From the NCBI GenBank assembly GCA_030145005.1, contig JAQYWJ010000038.1, forward strand, positions 1-13,068: a stretch of 13,068 nt of DNA, written 5' to 3'. Below the pieces are notes generated by a model. The model saw only the letters and a list, made by a program, of their open reading frames with translations. It was not told where the DNA came from and ran no database searches. The position numbers and the translations under genes are program-made. The stretch is from Desulfobacter sp. (GTDB taxonomy: Bacteria; Desulfobacterota; Desulfobacteria; Desulfobacterales; Desulfobacteraceae). Below, piece after piece: positions 1 to 6,866 of this stretch. How positions within the stretch are numbered: position 1 is the stretch's first letter; the number at the start of each line of letters is the position of its first letter.

Positions 1-185
1 CCACGGTTGATTCTGCCGTGCTTGATGAACTGCACGAACTTGAAGCATCAGGTGTCACCATTCTTGTTTGCGGAACCTGTCTGACCCACCTGGATCTGAT
101 GGAGAAAAAAGCCATTGGCCAGACCACTAATATGCTGGATATTGTCACAGCCATGCAGCTGGCCGACAAGGTGATCAATCTATAA
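1..185 (+). CDS. yedF: YedF-like selenium-metabolism protein, C-terminal part only
   Basis: The frame is open from the left edge (first whole codon at 3) to a TAA at 183-185, giving about 60 residues. It reads through ILVCGTCLTHLDLMEKKAIG and then TTNMLDIVTAMQLADKVINL. The Cys-Gly-Thr-Cys motif followed by Gly-x-x-x-Asn-Met-x-Asp-Ile is the signature of the DsrE/F-like C-terminal domain of YedF (sulfurtransferase-like selenium metabolism protein). That family has a TusA-like N-terminal domain, which would lie outside the window. YedF genes occur in organisms with selenium metabolism, but the biochemical reaction is not established. The stop codon lies on the first bases of the inverted-repeat element that follows, so the element may have been inserted at, or recruited as, the end of this gene. 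Confidence 0.85.
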   Translation, partial: TVDSAVLDELHELEASGVTILVCGTCLTHLDLMEKKAIGQTTNMLDIVTAMQLADKVINL

Positions 186-319
186 TTCGTGTTTGAACGC
201 AAAATAACCCACCTGCGGCGTTGCAGAAAAATTTGCAACCCTCACAACCATAAGGTTGCTTAAGGTTACAAATTTTTCTGCGCCTTGAATCTGGCCAACT
301 TTGCGTCCAAACACGGATT
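184..319. repeat. Nested inverted-repeat element (MITE-like or long terminator-like palindrome)
   Basis: Three pairs of arms share one centre. Outer arms are 184-203 and 300-319 (18 of 20 bases complementary, ends reading AATTCGTG / CACGGATT). Middle arms are 223-240 and 264-281 (17 of 18 complementary, core GCAGAAAAATTTG). The inner hairpin is CAACC 245-249, loop ATAA, GGTTG 254-258. Between outer and middle arms the two sides are only loosely complementary. The whole is 136 bp with no ORF. The size and structure fit a miniature inverted-repeat element or a dispersed intergenic palindrome. I see no clear target-site duplication, and no second copy in this window. As RNA it would fold into a long stem and could end or stabilise the yedF transcript. 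The arm coordinates are observed; the mobile origin is inferred. Confidence 0.7.
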
Positions 320-345
320 TTCGTTTAGGCACTAAATTAGAGGGG

Positions 346-405
346 GTGAACTACTCGCCCCTAAAGGGGCAGAGCTTCGGGAGTCAGGCTACTTGAGCCT
401 GCTCC
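346..405 (-). ncRNA. Candidate omega-RNA (reRNA) 3' scaffold
   Basis: On the minus strand the segment holds two consecutive hairpins. The first is GGAG-CAGGCT / AGCCTG-CTCC (405-380, one unpaired base). The second is GCCCC-TTTA-GGGGC (370-357), followed by the single-stranded GAGTAGTTCAC end at 346. In TnpB systems the scaffold ends at the transposon right end and the next 16-20 nt act as guide. Here the guide would read CCCCTCTAATTTAGTGCC from position 345 downward, toward the inverted-repeat element. Whether it is still transcribed is unknown; no tnpB is adjacent. Confidence 0.4.
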
Positions 406-414
406 TTCTTTTTT
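380..414 (+). terminator. Rho-independent terminator on the plus strand
   Basis: GGAG 380-383, an unpaired T, CAGGCT 385-390, loop ACTTG, AGCCTG 396-401, CTCC 402-405, then TTCTTTTTT at 406-414. This is a GC-rich 10-bp stem with one bulge and a T tract, which is the classic layout. It is the first strong plus-strand terminator after yedF and would stop yedF read-through from entering the minus-strand operon antisense. Its stem is shared with the omega-RNA-like fragment on the opposite strand. Confidence 0.65.
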
Positions 415-603
415 GACGCTTCTCAGCTATGTGCACATATTGCTTTTGCTCTATGCGTCTTACCGTTGGCTCCACGTCCTATACCCAAAAAAGAGGTTCC
501 TTTTGGGCAACTCCGTTCCAGAGTCTAAAATTTGGTTGCTATATTACACTATGTATTAACTCTGTGCGTTGTTGTTCGCACGGCGAGTGTGGCCGCAACC
601 TGC

Positions 604-619
604 ACACTCTTAAGAGTGT
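604..619. repeat. Perfect 16-bp palindrome
   Basis: ACACTCTTAAGAGTGT is fully self-complementary. It lies in the tnpB-remnant region, beyond the terminator candidate of the minus-strand operon. It may be an old transposon-end or operator-like dyad; no function can be assigned. Confidence 0.4.
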
Positions 620-648
620 ATACCCAATAGCAGATAAAAAATAAATAG

Positions 649-683
649 AAAAACTCGCTTGACCCGCCCTTAAAAAGAGCGGG
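649..683 (-). terminator. Probable terminator of the pilT-to-SPOR operon
   Basis: On the minus strand CCCGCTCTT (683-675), loop TTT, AAGGGCGGG (671-663) forms a 9-bp stem with one G-U pair. About 9 nt later comes TTTTT (653-649). It lies 18 nt past the stop of the last gene of the operon (stop codon 703-701). The T tract is displaced from the stem, so efficiency is uncertain, but no better stop signal exists on this strand before the transposon remnant. Confidence 0.45.
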
Positions 684-700
684 ATTGCGCATCGCAACGT

Positions 701-2092
701 TCAATTTTTAGTTACAAAAAATTCGTCAATGATGTGATCGGCTTTTAGTCGGTTGCCGTAGGCCTGGGCACTTTTCTGGGCCGTGAAATCAGATACACGG
801 ACCAGATACCAGGTTTTCCCCCCACCGTCCGTGACCTTCATGGTGGTCTCGATCCCCTTTTGGGCAAGGGTTGCCATATAATTGTCGGCATGGGCCTTTT
901 TATGATAAGCAGCCACCTGGATGGTAAACGGTTTTGGAATCACAATTTTTATCTGTTGGGCCGGCTGCTCTGCTGTTTTAAACATGTGGGAAAGCGTGCC
1001 CCATACAAAGAAAATCAACCAGACGCCTAAACAGGCAATCATGAGACCCCGCACCCGACCCCACCATTTTTCCCGGGCCTGTATCAGATTTAATACAGCG
1101 TGTTTGGCTTTTCCGGTTCTGTCTGCGATAAAAAAGCTACCTCCAACCGCTTTTCTGCCTATTCCGGACATCAGGGCTGATATCCGGCCGGACGTTTGCT
1201 GCCCGGCATAGATCTCGTCTTCCGGCCGCCACCCTGCCGGACCATTTTCAAATGCCTGATTACCCAAATTTGTCGGCAGCCCGTCGCCCCCTTGATCCCC
1301 GGGCATAAATGTTGTCAGATCAACCCTTTCATCCCCAAGGGTACCCGATCCCGGCTCCGGCATTTCCGGTTCAGGCATATCCAGGCGTTCAGACATCATG
1401 TCCCGGATCGTTTCGGCCCGGGTCTTATCCTGTTGTGAGGAATCTTTATTCCCATCTGTCAGATCCAGAAAGGACCGGTACAGACGCCTTGCTGAAAAAT
1501 CCATCCGGCCCTGGTCCAGAAACACATCCACCAGTATCCGGCAAAGCTCAGGATCTGTATACCAGCTATCTGCCAAAGCCGTCAGTATGGACTGGGTGAA
1601 TATTCCGGACATACCCTGATCCTGGATACGTTCAAGCCAGAACCGGGCAAGACTTTCGTCCTTGGGATTTTGTGCCAGCCAGGCACTGGCAGCCCCCTGG
1701 ATTTCCCGGCGCCGGCTGCCCGACGCCAGGTAAAACCGCGCCAGGGAAGAGATGAGCGTGGGCTCTGCCCGCCGCACAACCAGAGGCGATATCCAGGCGC
1801 TGTCATAAATCCGAACGGCCCGGATAAACTTTTTTTCAGCCCGGGTGGCAATACCGGAACGCTCCCACAACTGCGCGTCCCGAATCAGTCCCCTTATGCG
1901 CCAAAGCCCCACAATATCCATGAATACACCCAATCCCAGGCCGCAAGACAGATACATCAAGGCAATAAATACCGAAGCAGGCATATCCAAAAGCCACCCG
2001 GACAACCGGGGAAACAAAATAAACCCTGAAGGCAGAACCATCAGAGTTGTCAGCCAGAACCGGACACTGATATGTCGGACAATACGAACCAT
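701..2092 (-). CDS. Membrane protein with helical repeat region and C-terminal SPOR domain
   Basis: 463 residues. A basic N-terminus (MVRIVRHISVR) precedes two hydrophobic helices at about 12-28 and 40-64. A long, mostly helical soluble region follows (about 70-225), of TPR-like appearance, then a Pro/Gly/Asp-rich linker (235-290). A third membrane helix lies at about 350-371. The last 74 residues (390-463) start TIQVAAYHKKAHADNYMATL and hold YLVRVSDF, a typical SPOR (PF05036) domain, which in known proteins binds denuded peptidoglycan at septa. The positive-inside rule puts the helical region in the cytoplasm and SPOR in the periplasm. The ATG is 1 nt past the TAA of the upstream penicillin-binding protein gene, implying translational coupling. 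The middle region matches no family I can name. It is the last gene of the operon. Confidence 0.85.
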   Translation of the reverse strand: MVRIVRHISVRFWLTTLMVLPSGFILFPRLSGWLLDMPASVFIALMYLSCGLGLGVFMDIVGLWRIRGLIRDAQLWERSGIATRAEKKFIRAVRIYDSAWISPLVVRRAEPTLISSLARFYLASGSRRREIQGAASAWLAQNPKDESLARFWLERIQDQGMSGIFTQSILTALADSWYTDPELCRILVDVFLDQGRMDFSARRLYRSFLDLTDGNKDSSQQDKTRAETIRDMMSERLDMPEPEMPEPGSGTLGDERVDLTTFMPGDQGGDGLPTNLGNQAFENGPAGWRPEDEIYAGQQTSGRISALMSGIGRKAVGGSFFIADRTGKAKHAVLNLIQAREKWWGRVRGLMIACLGVWLIFFVWGTLSHMFKTAEQPAQQIKIVIPKPFTIQVAAYHKKAHADNYMATLAQKGIETTMKVTDGGGKTWYLVRVSDFTAQKSAQAYGNRLKADHIIDEFFVTKN

Positions 2093-2093
2093 C

Positions 2094-4127
2094 TTAATAC
2101 CCCCGGCAGGGTTCCTGGCCCTTTTTCAACGCCACACGAATGGTGCCGGCAGGGTCTGCTACCGGCTGTGGCGAATCGGCTTTATCGGCCATATTCTGCC
2201 GGGGTACGGCCAGGCATCCCGTGGTCTTTCCCACTATTTCATACCGGATATCCGAAGGAATCAAAAAATCACGTACCGGCTCATTTTTCATGGCCCGGAT
2301 CATGAAATCCGTCCAGATAGGTACGGCTCCGCGCCCCCCGGTAATCCCTCTGCGATTTTTATCTTTAAGTTTTTTTTTCTTGTCATACCCGGTCCACACG
2401 GATACGCAAAGGGACGGGGTAAACCCGGTGAACCAGGCATCATTATAATTGTCCGTGGTGCCGGTTTTCCCGGCGGCCGGGCGCTTAAATCCAAGACGCC
2501 GGACCCCCCTGCCCGATCCAAAGTCCACAACGCCTTGCAGCATGTCCACCACCTGGAAAGCTGTTGCCGCATCCAATACCCTGCGATCCTTGACAATATG
2601 TTCAAAAAGCACCCGACCCCTTGCATCCTCAACCCGCCAGAATAAAAATGGTTTATGGCAAATACCCAGAGAGGCCAAAGTGGAAAACCCGGCTGCCATA
2701 TCCATGACGCTGACATCAGACGTACCCAGGGCCAGGGAATATACGGATTTTAACGAACTTTTTACACCACAGGCTTGAGCCACATCCACCATGGCAGCAG
2801 GCCCCACATCTGCCACCACCTGGGCCGCAATGGCGTTCACCGAATGGATCAGGGCCTGCTTAAGGATCATGGGCCCCCTGTATCTTTTCTCAAAATTCTG
2901 GGGGTACCAGTCAGGCGCCCCTTTAATGGGAATGGCCACAGGCTTGTCCTGGAAAACACTGGCCGGATGCAATTTTCTATCCCTGAAAGCGGCATAGTAT
3001 AAAAAAGGTTTAAATCCGCTGCCGGCCTGGCGTCTACTGTTCACGGCCCGGTTGAATTCACTGGTATAATAATCCCTGCCGCCCACCATGGCCTTAACCG
3101 CTCCGCTGGCGGTATCAATCGCCACCAAGGCAGCCTGGGGTTTTTCTTTCACCCCTTTATCCAGCCCCATGAGTCCATCAAGCCGTGCCATTCCTTCCAT
3201 TACCACGGTACGGGCATCGGCCTGGAGTCTTGAATCCATGGTAGAATAAACCTTAATACCCCCATGATACACTACATCCTCGCCGTACATTTTTACAAGC
3301 TCTTGAATCATGGCATCCAGAAAATAACTGCCGGTACGGGCATCTTTGCGGCCATCGTGCAGTTCCGGACGAAGGGCATCGGTTTTGGCCGCCCCATCCG
3401 CAGTGAGAAACCCGGCCGCCACCATGCGGCTTAACACCACCCGCCGCCGGGCAAGGGCCTTATCATAATGTCGGAACGGATTATACTGGGTGGGAGATTT
3501 GGGAAGCCCCGCAAGCAGTGCAGCTTCAGCCAGGGTCAAATCCTGGGCGGGTTTATCAAAATACATGCGGGCCGCCCTCTCAATGCCCTGGGCCCCGGCC
3601 CCGAAATGGATCTGATTAATGTAGGCCTCAAGGATCTGCTCCTTGGTATTGGCCTGCTCAATCTGAAATGCCACCAGCATCTCCTTGAATTTGCGCTGCC
3701 AGGTCTTTTCAAAACTGAAAAACAGATTCTTGGCCAGCTGCTGGGTAATGGTTGAGGCACCCTCAATCCGACCGGGTTCAAACAAGGTGATATACAGGGC
3801 TTTAAAGGTACGAAGCTTATTTACACCATGATGTTCAAAAAACCTGTGATCCTCGGTGGCTACAATGGCATTGAGAAAATCCGGGGACACCATGTCCAGG
3901 GAAACGGATGTCTTTTCTCCGAGGGCAATGAGTACCTGGCCGTCTGCGGCATAGATCAGACTCTGGGGGGTTTCAATAATACGGCTTAAAGGCGAGGGCA
4001 ATTTGGGCAGGTCCCGGGAAATATGAAAAACCATCAGGCAGCCTGCCGCAGCCATGATACCAACGGCAAGAAGCCCTGTATAGAACAGCAGCCGCACCAG
4101 GGAGACCAGCCATGAAAACAGTCGCAT
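2094..4127 (-). CDS. Class A penicillin-binding protein (PBP1A-type transglycosylase/transpeptidase)
   Basis: 677 residues from the ATG at 4127; an upstream in-frame start at 4172 is less likely because the ATG at 4127 overlaps the previous gene's TGA (TGATG) and follows GGGGAGAAGG. An N-terminal membrane anchor lies at about 10-34. The GT51 glycosyltransferase domain has EDHRFFEHHG (catalytic Glu92), GASTITQQLAKNLF (123-136) and RKFKE (145-149, second catalytic Glu). The transpeptidase domain has SGFK (Ser370 nucleophile, Lys373), SVN (429-431) and KTGT (554-557). All catalytic motifs are intact, so it should both polymerise lipid II and crosslink glycan strands in the periplasm. It is shorter than E. 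coli PBP1A and I see no obvious accessory insert. Placement between an unknown membrane protein and a SPOR protein suggests a dedicated wall-synthesis unit. I leave the symbol blank because several class A paralogs (mrcA, mrcB, pbpC) share these motifs. Confidence 0.95.
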   Translation of the reverse strand: MRLFSWLVSLVRLLFYTGLLAVGIMAAAGCLMVFHISRDLPKLPSPLSRIIETPQSLIYAADGQVLIALGEKTSVSLDMVSPDFLNAIVATEDHRFFEHHGVNKLRTFKALYITLFEPGRIEGASTITQQLAKNLFFSFEKTWQRKFKEMLVAFQIEQANTKEQILEAYINQIHFGAGAQGIERAARMYFDKPAQDLTLAEAALLAGLPKSPTQYNPFRHYDKALARRRVVLSRMVAAGFLTADGAAKTDALRPELHDGRKDARTGSYFLDAMIQELVKMYGEDVVYHGGIKVYSTMDSRLQADARTVVMEGMARLDGLMGLDKGVKEKPQAALVAIDTASGAVKAMVGGRDYYTSEFNRAVNSRRQAGSGFKPFLYYAAFRDRKLHPASVFQDKPVAIPIKGAPDWYPQNFEKRYRGPMILKQALIHSVNAIAAQVVADVGPAAMVDVAQACGVKSSLKSVYSLALGTSDVSVMDMAAGFSTLASLGICHKPFLFWRVEDARGRVLFEHIVKDRRVLDAATAFQVVDMLQGVVDFGSGRGVRRLGFKRPAAGKTGTTDNYNDAWFTGFTPSLCVSVWTGYDKKKKLKDKNRRGITGGRGAVPIWTDFMIRAMKNEPVRDFLIPSDIRYEIVGKTTGCLAVPRQNMADKADSPQPVADPAGTIRVALKKGQEPCRGY

Positions 4128-5005
4128 CAACCTTCTCCCCTCAGCACCAGGGTCAATTGCCAGACCGCCCATTCCCGGGCTTTGACCTCCACCACCCGGG
4201 ATTCGCCCAGGTGCCGGAATTCAAATCCCAGACAGATAAAACCGTCCTGGGCGGAATTGCCCACCCCCACCCGATCAAGAAAGCCTTTTTCAGATAAAAG
4301 ATCTTCCGTATTTAGAATCAGATCGGATCTCATGTCCCCAGGCAGCCTTGAGACGGCTGTAAAGAAAAGGGATGCCGGATAAATTCTGCCAAAAAAGTCA
4401 GGGGCATTATCCAGGGATCCCGGGATTACGGCGCGACGGCCCTTGTTGCCCAGGGCCTGGACATCCAGGTCCACCTGCTGGACAACCCGGTTCCGGGTAT
4501 CAATGAAAAAAATCTTCATGCCGCCCATGCGGCCTTCACAGAAAATCCGGTCGGTTGCACCGCCGTTGAGCAGCCACACCAGACGCACCGGATCCACCAC
4601 ATTCCTGCGGCGGTAGGGGGGTAAAGACAGATACAACGCCCTGAAACGCTCCTTGTCCAGTTTGGCCCACTCCCCAGGCCCGAGCTTAGACGCCAAGTCT
4701 GCAAAGGAATCCGCCGTACGTACTGTTCGTCCGGCGTTTTCACGCGCAAGTGCCATCTGATCCAGGGATTGCAACGCATTGACCATGTGCCGTCCCGCGT
4801 CCCAGATGGCACCGTTTTCAGGGCGGGTGTCATTGGTGAAAGAAAGATAATTCCCCACCAGACGTTCGCACCAGTCAAAACGGAATTCAGATACAACAAT
4901 AATACAGGTGACCGAAAAAATGGCCAAATTTAAAACCGAGCAGATCCGTTTGAACCACTCTCCCGGGGTCCCCGGCTCATGCCAGTTTTGCGCACGCAGA
5001 TTCAT
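4127..5005 (-). CDS. Unrecognised single-pass membrane protein
   Basis: 292 residues from the ATG at 5005; a TTG one codon upstream (5008) is an alternative. The N-terminus is short and hydrophilic, then one membrane helix lies at about 21-39 (ICSVLNLAIFSVTCIIVVS), which predicts a large periplasmic part of about 250 residues. That part has aromatic- and Arg-rich segments (LYLSLPPYRRR, RLVWLLNGG, FFIDTRNRVVQQVDL) and ends VWQLTLVLRGEG. I recognise no family, catalytic motif or lipobox. It starts 18 nt after the zinc-ribbon gene's stop, with only a weak ribosome site, and its stop overlaps the PBP start codon by 1 nt. Coupling to the PBP suggests a partner or regulator of the synthase, perhaps analogous to outer-membrane or inner-membrane PBP activators. 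That is inference from position only. Confidence 0.75.
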   Translation of the reverse strand: MNLRAQNWHEPGTPGEWFKRICSVLNLAIFSVTCIIVVSEFRFDWCERLVGNYLSFTNDTRPENGAIWDAGRHMVNALQSLDQMALARENAGRTVRTADSFADLASKLGPGEWAKLDKERFRALYLSLPPYRRRNVVDPVRLVWLLNGGATDRIFCEGRMGGMKIFFIDTRNRVVQQVDLDVQALGNKGRRAVIPGSLDNAPDFFGRIYPASLFFTAVSRLPGDMRSDLILNTEDLLSEKGFLDRVGVGNSAQDGFICLGFEFRHLGESRVVEVKAREWAVWQLTLVLRGEG

Positions 5006-5023
5006 CAATTACCAAACAGGTTC

Positions 5024-5659
5024 TTACGCTTTGCCCGCAGCCTTCATTGAATCGTTGAACACAGCATACATCTGTTCATGTTCAGACAAGGCCACGGCCA
5101 AAACATTATTCACCAGGGAGGCGTCTTCCTGCTCAAGATCCTGGGATTTTATCACATAATTTGCGCTCAGATCCAGGGCAGTCATGGCATTACCGGTCTC
5201 AAAACCCGGGCCGAGCCGGACAAGACAGATCTTGCGGCGAAGGAACATATCCATATTATTCATGTAGTCAGCCAGGGCCTTGTCAGTATCAAAGGCTTCA
5301 TCTATTACCACCAGCGGGTAAACATAATATTCAAGATTTTTCAATGCTTGGGCCGGTGTTTCAGGCACATGGGCCTTCAACCCCGCATGTTTCAGCCCAG
5401 CCATAATCCGGTTGCGGCCAAGACTCGGTGCGATGCAGACCAGCGCCTGTTGCAATCCGCCGGCCTGAAGCTTGGACGTATCCGGGCCCATGCCGGCTGT
5501 GTTCTGCTCAAAACCGGCCCCCCCGGGGGGGCCGGCCGATGCTTTGACGGGGACAGAGGTCCCGCATTTGGGACATTTGAATGAAAAATCCTTGTCTTTG
5601 GGTATCTTATCATCAGGCAGGTTTGCATTACTGCCGCATGTTGGGCAAGCAATCTTCAT
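5024..5659 (-). CDS. Zinc-ribbon protein with degenerate receiver-like domain
   Basis: 211 residues. The N-terminus MKIACPTCGSNANLPDDKIP with Cys5, Cys8, Cys29 and Cys32 is the MJ0042-type zinc-ribbon motif. A Gly/Pro linker (about 41-68) follows. Residues 70-195 look like a response-regulator receiver fold: strand ALVCIAP, helix, strand LVVIDEAFD with Asp120 where the phospho-acceptor would be, strand KICLVRLGP and YVIKS with Lys171 as the conserved Lys. The acidic pair normally following strand 1 is missing (APS instead), so phosphorylation is doubtful and the domain may be a pseudo-receiver. No output domain or membrane helix is seen. The ATG overlaps the stop of the upstream PilT-like gene (ATGA) with AGGAGG upstream. 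A cytoplasmic adaptor or regulator of the neighbouring motors is plausible. The receiver assignment is by eye. Confidence 0.8.
   Translation of the reverse strand: MKIACPTCGSNANLPDDKIPKDKDFSFKCPKCGTSVPVKASAGPPGGAGFEQNTAGMGPDTSKLQAGGLQQALVCIAPSLGRNRIMAGLKHAGLKAHVPETPAQALKNLEYYVYPLVVIDEAFDTDKALADYMNNMDMFLRRKICLVRLGPGFETGNAMTALDLSANYVIKSQDLEQEDASLVNNVLAVALSEHEQMYAVFNDSMKAAGKA
5514..5535. repeat. 22-bp perfect palindrome made only of G and C, inside the zinc-ribbon gene
   Basis: CCGG, seven C, seven G, CCGG: arms 5514-5524 and 5525-5535 are fully complementary. It encodes the Gly-Pro-Pro-Gly-Gly-Ala-Gly linker between zinc ribbon and receiver-like domain. As mRNA it would form a very stable hairpin within the coding region, and the C7/G7 runs are slippage-prone. 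Confidence 0.75.
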
Positions 5660-6834
5660 ATAAAGTCATCCTCCTCTCCCCCATAACCGCGGTCAATCTC
5701 AAGGGACTGAATGCCACTGGTGGATTCACCCCTGGCACTCTTGATCCGGTCAAGCCCCCTGCCCACAATATCCTTGCGTGACGCATAGGCCGTGGCCGTA
5801 TTTTCGTCTATCTTTCCCTCTTCATACAAATTTACAATAAACTCGTCAAAGGAAATCATGCCCTGGGGTTTACCGGCAACAATAATATCATTAAAGGTCT
5901 TGCCTTCGGACTCGCCGTTTAAAATGGTATCCTTGACCCGCAGGTTGGTGGCCATAATTTCAAAGGCGGCCACGCGCCCCCCGCCTACCTTAGGTAAAAG
6001 CCGCTGGGCCACCACCCACCGCACAGTGTCGGCCAGGCGAATGCGAACTTGCGTTTCCTCTTCCGTGGAAAACATACCCAGCAGGCGGTTGATGGTCTGT
6101 CCGGCATCCACGGTGTGCAGGGTGGAGACCACCAGATGGCCGGTTTCGGCAGCGGCCAGACCGATTTCAACCGTTTCCCGGTCACGCATTTCGCCCACCA
6201 GAATGACCTTGGGAGCCTGGCGCAAGGCGGCCCGCAGGCCCGAAGCAAAGGTGTCGAAATCCATCCCCAGCTCCCGCTGGTTAAAGGTGGATCGTTTCTG
6301 GGTATGCTGGTATTCTATGGGATCTTCCAGGGTAATCACATGCACGGATTTGGTCTCGTTGATCTTGTCTAAAAGCGCGGCAAGTGAGGTGGATTTACCG
6401 GAACCTGTGGAACCTGTAACAAAGATGATGCCGTTCTTCTCCTCGGCCATTTTATGAAAACTTGCCGGCAAATTGAGTTTCTCAATGGAGGGGATGGTGG
6501 TTTCAAGCTTTCTTAATACAATGGCGTATTTGCCTGACCTGGAAAAGATGTTAACCCTGAATCTTGCCTTGGTACTCAGCTGGTAGGATAAATCACAGCT
6601 GCCTTCCCGCAGCAGGGTTTCAAGCTGTTTTCTATCATTATTAATAAGATTGAGGGCCAGAACCTCGGTTTGAAACGGCGTCAGGATACTGAATCCCGGC
6701 CCCAGATCAACGGCCGTAAGCCGGCCTGAGCTCTCCACCTGGAGGGGTTTTCCCGGCGTAATATTCAGGTCCGACACATTATCGTGGGAATCCAGCATTT
6801 TGGTAAGGATATAATCAAGCTGCTGTTTTTTCAT
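5656..6834 (-). CDS. PilT/PilU-family type IV pilus ATPase (second copy)
   Basis: 392 residues, hexameric secretion-superfamily ATPase. It has an N-terminal PAS-like region (about 1-115), Walker A GSTGSGKST (141-149), Asp box LEDPIE (169-174), Walker B VILVGE (210-215) and His box GHLVVSTLHT (232-241). The usual Asp-Pro-Asp before Walker B is replaced by QAPK (206-209). The AIRNLIRE-type retraction motif of PilT is replaced by LRVKDTILNG. It carries a C-terminal extension ending in GYGGEEDDFI. These traits fit a PilU-like accessory retraction ATPase acting at the cytoplasmic face of the pilus machine together with PilT. It starts 32 nt after pilT with an AGGAG site, and its stop overlaps the next start. 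I withhold pilU because orthology cannot be proven here. Confidence 0.9.
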   Translation of the reverse strand: MKKQQLDYILTKMLDSHDNVSDLNITPGKPLQVESSGRLTAVDLGPGFSILTPFQTEVLALNLINNDRKQLETLLREGSCDLSYQLSTKARFRVNIFSRSGKYAIVLRKLETTIPSIEKLNLPASFHKMAEEKNGIIFVTGSTGSGKSTSLAALLDKINETKSVHVITLEDPIEYQHTQKRSTFNQRELGMDFDTFASGLRAALRQAPKVILVGEMRDRETVEIGLAAAETGHLVVSTLHTVDAGQTINRLLGMFSTEEETQVRIRLADTVRWVVAQRLLPKVGGGRVAAFEIMATNLRVKDTILNGESEGKTFNDIIVAGKPQGMISFDEFIVNLYEEGKIDENTATAYASRKDIVGRGLDRIKSARGESTSGIQSLEIDRGYGGEEDDFI

Positions 6835-6866
6835 GCCTTACTCCTGTTATTGAACAGAGCCGGCTA

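Larger units (their letters stand above)
346..640 (-). mobile_element. Remnant 3' end of an IS200/IS605-type tnpB with omega-RNA-like scaffold
   Basis: Read on the minus strand, the sequence ends with GAAGCTCTGCCCC, a TTTA loop, GGGGC (hairpin arms 357-361 and 366-370), then GAGTAGTTCAC closing at 346. That layout (GAAGCTC, a GC hairpin, then AGTAGTTCAC) is what I recall as the typical right end of IS605/IS1341-type elements and the 3' scaffold of TnpB omega-RNA (reRNA). Upstream of it (to about 640) lies sequence with a GGTTGCGGCCACACTCGCCG stretch that resembles degenerate tnpB 3' sequence, broken by stops in every minus frame. No catalytic TnpB body, TnpA or left end is present, so this is a decayed or orphan fragment. 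The limit near 640 is approximate. The short plus-strand ORF crossing it (429-644) has no protein-like features. Confidence 0.5.

Noticed and set aside
184..319. CRISPR-like or riboswitch interpretation of the repeat region
   Set aside because: The structure is one inverted repeat, with no direct repeats and spacers. Nothing resembles a known aptamer core, and no downstream gene is in the right orientation.
429..644. 71-codon plus-strand ORF in the yedF-operon gap
   Set aside because: It has no ribosome site, an atypical composition rich in Cys and Ser, and crosses the transposon remnant antisense to it. No protein-like features were seen.
1845..2645. Long plus-strand ORF (266 codons) opposite the PBP and SPOR genes
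   Set aside because: It runs antisense to two genes with clear domains. Its Pro/Arg/His-rich composition is typical of a shadow frame.
2094..4172. Longer start for the PBP at 4172
   Set aside because: The 15 added residues are hydrophilic and overlap the upstream gene further. The ATG at 4127 has a good ribosome site and the usual stop-start overlap.
5792..6457. 221-codon plus-strand ORF opposite the PilU-like gene
   Set aside because: It is antisense to an intact ATPase with every motif. Its Ser/Arg-rich sequence looks like a shadow reading.
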